Origin: Chara braunii | Lineage: Eukaryota > Streptophyta > Charophyceae > Charales > Characeae | DNA: 21,191 bases | Assembly: GCA_003427395.1 (NCBI GenBank) | Contig: BFEA01000307.1 | Location: 1,488,438-1,509,628 of the forward strand | Reading direction: 5' to 3' | Shown here: in pieces, positions 16,941 through 21,191 of the stretch | How positions within the stretch are numbered: position 1 is the stretch's first letter | Layout of the letters: each line of letters opens with the position of its first letter | Made by a program: the position numbers and the translations under genes | The notes under the pieces: model-generated | What the model was told of the DNA's origin: nothing | Databases searched by the model: none | The model's input: only the letters and a program-made list of their open reading frames with translations

Positions 16941-17212
16941 AGAATCCCCTAACTGATTACACTTTAAGTGATAATCCACCTTAACCCCGACTGCGGTTAA
17001 GCATCATTGACTGCCTAATAATTGATACCTGTATACATATATATTGCCCTTTACAATGTAATCAGATAGGGGATTCTGTGGACGGCTGAGGTTCAGCCTC
17101 GTGATGAGTCGGTGAAACTCCGATGAAGTAGTTTGTCATTGCCCCCCGTTTGTTGTCCTCTTTTGCCTCTCTGCCGACGGTTTACCGGGCAACTCTGTTT
17201 GATGATGTATAC
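16941..17212. repeat. Hammerhead-element copy B (inverted left piece plus forward right piece)
   Basis: 16941-17034 carries element sequence in minus orientation (AGAATCCCCTAACTGATTAC, then CCACCTTAACCCC and GGTTAAGCATCATTGACTG). After a short TA-rich joint, 17051-17212 carries it in plus orientation: TACAATGTAATCAG, AGGGGATTCTG, the ribozyme, then CCCCGTTTGTTGTCCTC and GACGGTTTACCGGGCA. The two AGGGGATTCT/AGAATCCCCT ends are arms of an inverted repeat. Confidence 0.75.
17079..17137 (+). ncRNA. Degenerate type III hammerhead ribozyme (HHR-1)
   Basis: Order seen: stem III 5' strand, stem I GAGG/CCTC (17088-17091 and 17097-17100), core GTGATGA (canonical CTGATGA with C3 changed to G), stem II GTCGG/CCGAT, GAAG, and stem III 3' strand TAGTTTG. 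Position 15.1 is G and its partner 16.1 is C, a paired change from the usual A-U. The C3 substitution should impair cleavage. Hammerhead core rules are established knowledge; the loss of activity is inference. Confidence 0.5.
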
Positions 17213-17386
17213 CACAACTTTGTTAGTCGCCTGCGACGATTTTTTCCGGTCAGGTCAGGCAGTGGTCGAGGCCGTCACTTCGCGGCCATGTTGTGCCTCT
17301 AGTGCCAGCGACGTGTCTGAAGTGTAGTTTTTGGCTCTGATAGACCTTTCTTTGTTTCGTGGGTGTTTTGTTGGCTTGTGATAGAG
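17213..17386. other. Spacer between hammerhead-element copies
   Basis: Unassigned sequence, possibly part of the element body. A small hairpin GGCCG/CGGCC lies near 17269-17286. No gene. Confidence 0.3.
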
Positions 17387-17620
17387 TGTGAAGTGACAGT
17401 TTGTAGAGTTTTCCATTTGGTGTGGGTGAGTGATAGTCTGCTTTGATTTTTGTCACACGTACCTTGAGGGTAGTGATGCCCACGTCAGGGTATCAATTGT
17501 CGAGCAGTCATTGATGCTTAAGTACAACCGAGTTTCAGGTGTCAATGAAACTTCGACGAAATAGTTTGTCACAACCCCCAGTATGTCGTCCTGTTCTCTA
17601 TCTCTGCCTACGATTTACAA
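17387..17620 (+). repeat. Left arm of a large inverted repeat of the hammerhead element (copy C)
   Basis: TGTAGAGTTTTCCAT, TCTGCTTTGA, ACCTTGAGGGT, CAGGGTATCA and GCAGTCATTGATGCTTAA match the reverse complement of 18067-18222 in order. It then joins directly to the 3' half of a ribozyme (TTCGACGAAATAGTTTGTC, 17555-17573), followed by ACAACCCCC, the CT block and GCCTACGATTTAC. The 5' half of the ribozyme is deleted. At about 17620 the sequence turns round into the minus-strand array. Confidence 0.75.
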
Positions 17621-17678
17621 AGCTGCCCGGTAAACCACAGGCAGAGAGGGAGAAGAGGACAACAAACGGGGGCCTGTG

Positions 17679-17738
17679 ACAAACTGCTTCGTCGGAGTTT
17701 TATCGACTCATCAGGAGGCTGAACCCTCAACAGTCTGC
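17679..17738 (-). ncRNA. Type III hammerhead ribozyme (HHR-2), best copy
   Basis: On the minus strand: stem III 5' strand GCAGACTGT, predicted cleavage after the T at 17729 (a GUU triplet), stem I GAGG/CCTC with loop GTTCAG, core CTGATGA (17714 down to 17708), stem II GTCG/CGAC, GAAG, and stem III 3' strand CAGTTTGT. Stem III pairs over about nine positions including G-U wobbles; stems I and II close as hairpins, so the topology is type III. All seven CTGATGA residues are intact. The one departure is A15.1 to G. Self-cleavage is inferred and may be weak. Confidence 0.75.
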
Positions 17739-17799
17739 AGAATCCCGTAACTGATTACACTGTAAGTGATACTCCACCTTATCACCAAACAAAGTTGCC

Positions 17800-17852
17800 C
17801 TTTCATCGGAGTTTCACCAACTCATCAGGAGGCTGAAACCTCAACAGTCTGC
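17800..17852 (-). ncRNA. Type III hammerhead ribozyme, 3' truncated (HHR-3)
   Basis: On the minus strand: GCAGACTGTT, stem I GAGG/CCTC, intact CTGATGA (17828 down to 17822), stem II GTTGG/CCGAT with loop TGAAACT (two wobble pairs) and canonical GAAA (17804-17801). The 3' strand of stem III is missing because the monomer has an internal deletion right after GAAA. It is probably inactive on its own. Confidence 0.65.
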
Positions 17853-17963
17853 AGAATCCCCTAACTGATTACACTGTAAGTGACAATCCACCTTATCATC
17901 AAATAGAGTTGCCTGGTAAACCGTAGGCAGAGAGGGAGAAAAGGACAACAAACAGGGGGTTGT

Positions 17964-18024
17964 GACAAGCTGTTTTGTTAGAGTTTCACCGACATATCAG
18001 GAGGTTGAACCCTGAACAGTCTAC
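17964..18024 (-). ncRNA. Decayed hammerhead ribozyme (HHR-4)
   Basis: It aligns along its length with HHR-2, but the core reads CTGATAT instead of CTGATGA, stem I has a mismatch at its base (CAGG/CCTC), stem II is broken (GTCGG/CTAAC), and AAAA replaces GAAA. Stem III is mostly kept. It is best read as an inactive relic. Confidence 0.6.
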
Positions 18025-18066
18025 ACAATCCCCTGACTGGTTCCATTGTAAGTGATAATCCACCTT

Positions 18067-18222
18067 AACCCCGCTTGCGGTTAAGAATCAACGACTGTCT
18101 GACAAGTGATACCCTGAGGTGGGCACCAACCACAACCCTCAAGGCACCTGTGACGAAAGTCAAAGCAGAGTAGCACTCACCCGCACTAGATGGAAAACTC
18201 TACAGTCTGTTGGTTCACACCC
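18067..18222 (-). repeat. Right arm / body of the hammerhead element
   Basis: Minus-strand sequence contains the hairpin CTTAACCGC..GCGGGGTTAAG (18066-18087), then GTCGTTGATTC, GGGTATCACTTGTC, CTTGAGGGTTGTGG, TCTGCTTTGACTTTCGTCAC and GTAGAGTTTTCCATC. It pairs with 17387-17516. A (CA)n tract follows at 18226. Confidence 0.7.
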
Positions 18223-18224
18223 CA

Positions 18225-18225
<1 letters not shown>

Positions 18226-18277
<52 letters not shown>
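18226..18277. repeat. (CA)n microsatellite
   Basis: 26 CA units lie immediately before family R copy 3, in the same relative place as the TA tracts before copies 1 and 2. Confidence 0.97.
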
Positions 18278-18279
<2 letters not shown>

Positions 18280-18810
18280 GTTGCCAGGCCGAACGTACGA
18301 AGGCCCATAAGCTGACCCCCGAATGTTCAGGCGTTCGGGTCCTCGTACGGGGCCCGAACCCGAAGGGGTTCGAAACCCGCAAAAAAAGGATAAATATTAT
18401 TACGTTTTTCTGATTTTTTTTTTGGTGAGTTCTTTGTAATGTAAGGTATCTTCCTCTTAATTTTGAAGGCATTCTGTTAAGCCAAAAAATAATGAAAAAT
18501 CAACAAAGATGGTGGCGTCAAAACTTGCTTTTGCTTGCCCATTCACTTATTTGTTTTTTTTTTCCCCCTTTATTCGTTTTTTTCCCCCCCTTTATTTCAG
18601 GGCATGAAAAAAAATTAAAAAAATCAGACCTTATTTGTAGGTTCTCTATTATGTAAGATACACATATATAAAATTTCATGGCATTTGTCACAGCCAATGA
18701 CAAACTATTTTTTAAATTTTCATTTTCATTTTAAATTCCGTAAAAAAATTTGATGTGATCTTGACATAAGTTGTTCAGTGTAGTTTTCTGCATCACATAA
18801 AGTTTAATTT
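18278..18810 (+). repeat. Family R dispersed repeat, copy 3
   Basis: GCCAGGCCGAACGTACGAAG, GGCGTTCGGG and GGGGCCCGAACCCGAAGGGG correspond to the hairpin region of copies 1 and 2, with more decay. Then come the T-run, GAGTTCTTTGTAATGTAAGG, ATTTTGAAGGCATTCTGTTA, AACAAAGATGGTGGCGTC, and a second AGGTTCTCTATTATGTAAG about 212 bp later. It ends with the AT module (ATTTTAAATTCCGTAA..GATGTGATCTTGACATAAG). Confidence 0.75.
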
Positions 18811-18951
18811 TTGTATTCAACTCATGCTTGTCGAGGATAAGTAACCGGATTGATGGCCCCCAGAATAGATGGGCCCTACCTTTTAGAAAGAAAAGAAAAA
18901 AAAAAGGTGGATAGTGAGAAGGTCGATGATTGTTAAGTGGAGGCTGATTAG

Positions 18952-19621
18952 CCACACTTGTGCTCAAGAGTTGCTGCTAATCGTGGAAACAGTGCACACG
19001 TAGCTGCTCCTCGTATTGGTGCACATGAAGGCTGGCACTACTGTGAAAATCATTGCCACATTGTGGGCATCGGACTTGGTATATATTGTTCCCGGCTAGC
19101 GTGTATTGTGCGCGACAACGTTGTTCCACACGGTTGCGAGTGTGGCGTCAATGCAGATCTCAAAGCTCCACTGGGGCCGCAATGGTCATACTATTCAAGC
19201 ACAATCGAGGTCGCTATCTACGAAGTGGAGGTAGAGACGGGGAACATCCACGTCGAAGAGGCGTTTTTGACGACCGATCTGACCATTAATGCCTCCGCCG
19301 GCAAGACCTCTGTGACCCCGATCTGAAAGTGACTGTGTTGATGATGAAGATAATAATGAAAGAGGGGCATGCGCGGGGGAGGAGGAGGAGGAGGAGGAGG
19401 AGGAGGAGGACGGAGAGGAGGAAGAAGAACAGGGGGCTGTTGACGGAGGGAATGATGTAGTCGAAGATGCAGGTGGAGGAGCTAGTGGTGACGGTGATGA
19501 TTGTGGTGGTGATGGCCTGTTGCATGTGGTTGGGGGGAAACCTTGTTTGCAGAGTGTGCATTCGACACTGGGTGAGCAATGGCCCAACGCACCATGCAGC
19601 GAAACCAATTGGAAAGCCATG
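18952..19621 (+). pseudogene. Possible frameshifted gene remnant, unknown family
   Basis: 125 codons are open from 18952 to the TGA at 19324-19326, with mixed, protein-like composition and several Cys/His residues (YCENHC, YCSRLAC, CECG). A second frame opens at 19316 and runs to TGA at 19619-19621. It is strongly acidic: DDEDNN, a run of ten Glu from a GGA repeat (19377-19410), DGEEEEEQG, then Gly/Asp-rich sequence and a less biased end. The frames overlap by about ten bases, so one indel could have split a single gene. There is no ATG near the start; TAG at 18949-18951 closes the frame upstream. I recognise no domain, and the acidic part may only reflect the microsatellite. Confidence 0.3.
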
Positions 19622-19978
19622 TGACATGAGCGGGAAGCCTACGCTGCCGGCCACTCGCATATGCAGTCCAGCCTTTGGCAAGTACACTAGGAGGATGCCC
19701 CCTAACAAGCATACGCTGTGTCAGGGCGTAAAAGTCCGTAATATTGTTACAGATATGCTCAAACCTCGTTAGTTGTCCAGTTAGCACACCGACAGGCTGA
19801 TGGCTGGGGCATTGGAGGAAGCACTGGGATAATGTATGACAGAGAATGTCCAAGCCTCAATCTTATGGAATACACCTATGCAAAGTGAGCCGTCTGGCGG
19901 AACTTGGATTCTTGCCTGGAGGAAAAGACATACGCCACCTTCCAGTAGTGTCTTTCCATTCAAGACCGTACGGAGCAG

Positions 19979-19980
<2 letters not shown>
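19622..19980. other. Anonymous DNA next to the acidic frame
   Basis: A third frame (19467-19772, 101 codons from an ATG) overlaps the acidic frame and runs past it, ending in a basic segment (GKYTRRMPPNKHTLCQGVKV). It may be a further piece of the same broken gene or chance. Nothing else is recognised. Confidence 0.25.
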
Positions 19981-20038
<58 letters not shown>

Positions 20039-20039
20039 T
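19981..20039. repeat. (GT)n microsatellite
   Basis: About 29 GT units with one GC interruption. Confidence 0.97.
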
Positions 20040-20255
20040 ATCAAGAAACCACAAACTCTCTCTCTCATTCCATCGACAAGCTATCACAAACCGTACATAA
20101 AACAAAAGAAGTATAAAAACAATATAATAGAAAATGCAAGGTTCCTCATGTTTGTGTGATTGAGCGGGAAGTGCCCACACACCCGTCTGCCGCGGAAGCG
20201 ACACACTTGCACATATATATGGATACTTATATATGAATAACTTTTTCAATTTCAG

Positions 20256-20569
20256 GAAAAAAGGTAAAAGGAAACACCAAGTGCCCACTCACCGTACAAC
20301 TCCACCCTGCTCCGCAAAATTACATACCACGCACAAACCCAGAAATTCAGGCATACATCGACAAAGGACAAAAGGCAACATCCTTAACAATTACATTGCA
20401 TGGACTACAAAAAAAAAAGTGGACCACAACACAGAAGGCACTACCAACAAGAAAGCACCAACCAGAACCTCTGGTCCGTAAGAATTGGAAGAAACCTTTG
20501 AGTCGGCCCACAAAGCCACAAAATACCTCCTCAGAATCTCCATGCGACACCAGGAGCAGTACTGCTTAA
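20256..20569 (+). CDS. Weak candidate coding exon, unknown product
   Basis: A pyrimidine-rich CTTTTTCAATTTCAG (20241-20255) resembles a splice acceptor. The frame is open from 20237 to TAA at 20567-20569 and reads as a basic, Lys/Thr/Pro-rich peptide of about 103 residues if it starts at the acceptor (for example PEIQAYIDKGQKATSLTITL and PLVRKNWKKPLSRPTKP). No ATG begins this frame. The strand is AC-rich, which favours Thr, Lys and Pro codons and depletes stops, so the frame may be chance. No domain is recognised. Confidence 0.2.
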
Positions 20570-21149
20570 AACACCATAGAAGCCCCCCATCTTCGATGCG
20601 CTCCAAAAGAGCAGCCCATGGAAGTGGCACCCACAACAAAGACTCTTTGAACCTCCTTGCGACAAACAAACATTCCTGACCAAAAGCCGGTGGCCACTCA
20701 CACACATATGTTGCATACCGTAACGGTACAGACCAGAACAAGAACTGACCTCTCTCACAAAGTACAAGATAACACAGCGGAAGGCTTAAATACCAATGAT
20801 CCGAACAATTAATGTTTCCATGCAGACCAAACATACATCATCATCATTCCATGGTGTGAAGGGGCCTGGCGCTCACACAGGAAGAATGCGCCAGTCCCCA
20901 ACTATACAAGAGATGAAGAAGAGGGGGATTAGATGAAGAAGAGGGGAAGATGGGAATGTCGTCAACACCAAGTCTTCGGTACAGTCCCAAATAATCCCTC
21001 GTCAAATGTCTGAATCCCAATGTCGAGTCTGGATCCAAATGTTGTCAAATCCCAAAGTCACCAATCTCTCTCTCTCGTAGTCTGCAGATACTGACAAGTC
21101 AGGTAGCGAGAGGGTGAGGAAGAGATGGTGGACTTAGAAGAGGAAGAAG

Positions 21150-21154
<5 letters not shown>
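20570..21154. other. Anonymous AC-rich then mixed DNA
   Basis: No gene recognised. A minus-strand 147-codon frame (20391-20834) is rich in Leu, Val, Phe, Cys and Trp, mirroring the AC-rich forward strand, and has no motif. GATGAAGAAGAGGGG occurs twice near 20912 and 20933. Confidence 0.4.

Positions 21155-21191
<37 letters not shown>
21155..21191. repeat. (CT)n microsatellite at the window end
   Basis: At least 18 CT units run to the last base, where the sequence stops, as is typical of a short-read contig break. Confidence 0.95.

Larger units (their letters stand above)
17621..18066 (-). repeat. Tandem array of hammerhead-ribozyme monomers
   Basis: Three minus-strand monomers are delimited by AAGGTGG (CCACCTT at 17774, 17888 and 18060). 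The spacings are 114 and 172 bp; the 114-bp one has lost about 58 bp after the ribozyme GAAA. Each monomer, read on the minus strand, has TCACTTACA.TG.AA.CAGT, GGGGATTCTGCAGACTG, the ribozyme, TTTGTCACA..CCCC, GTTTGTTGTCC, a CT-rich block and GGTTTACC. The array is non-coding. Head-to-tail hammerhead repeats are known from retrozymes and ribozyme satellites. I cannot assign this family. Confidence 0.85.

Noticed and set aside
17545-17640. Type I hammerhead reading (stem III closed as CA-GTT-TG)
   Set aside because: The sequence after GTC (ACAACCCCC) does not pair with the sequence before CTGATGA, whereas the type III pairing gives about nine stem III pairs.
20391-20834. 147-codon minus-strand open frame with hydrophobic composition
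   Set aside because: It mirrors an AC-rich forward strand; the hydrophobic and Cys/Trp bias follows from composition.

Overview
This window looks like eukaryotic, repeat-rich, essentially gene-free DNA. There are no bacterial-type operons, ribosome binding sites or recognisable long genes. Microsatellites (GT, GA, CA, TA, TATC, TTC, GGA, CT), poly-A/T tracts, tandem duplications, inverted-repeat elements and tRNA-like B-box sequences dominate. I cannot name the species. A type III hammerhead-ribozyme element, a form I associate mainly with plant retrozymes, and GTTCG/CGAAC palindromes lean towards the plant lineage, but weakly. Two 38-bp Nextera mate-pair junction adaptors (6-43 and 2449-2486), one N (5444) and a window end inside a CT repeat mark this as a short-read draft scaffold. 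DNA on the two sides of 2449-2486 may not be neighbours in the genome.

Layout. 1-2448: A-rich junk, a partial hAT-like MITE, the first copy of a microsatellite-associated repeat (family R), then a GC-richer stretch rich in hairpins with a branched fold at 1638-1709. 2487-5445: a 131-bp inverted-repeat element, a 201-bp tandem duplication whose second unit carries a 93-bp MITE with a 7-bp target duplication, tRNA-like/SINE pieces and an 83-bp tandem repeat. 5445-8775: a GA repeat, an unusually dense run of about 20 stem-loops (5655-6727), a 402-bp tandem duplication, a decamer repeat and a 161-bp tandem repeat. 8776-14630: anonymous DNA, partly with strong hairpins and partly AT-rich, plus a 269-bp tandem duplication with TTC tracts. 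14631-14797: a complete 167-bp hAT-like MITE with a perfect 8-bp target duplication.

15563-18222 is the most interesting part. Here a family of non-coding elements carries hammerhead ribozymes with type III topology. There is one degenerate forward ribozyme, and a tandem array of about 172-bp monomers on the minus strand with three ribozyme motifs, two of them with an intact CTGATGA core. The array sits inside an approximately 835-bp inverted repeat. Family R copies 2 and 3 flank the region, and a hairpin in family R shows a compensatory base-pair change between copies.

18952-20569 holds the only stretches with some protein-like character: a 125-codon open frame followed in another frame by an acidic, Glu-rich frame (possibly one broken gene), and an open frame preceded by a good splice-acceptor-like sequence. 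Neither matches a family I recognise.
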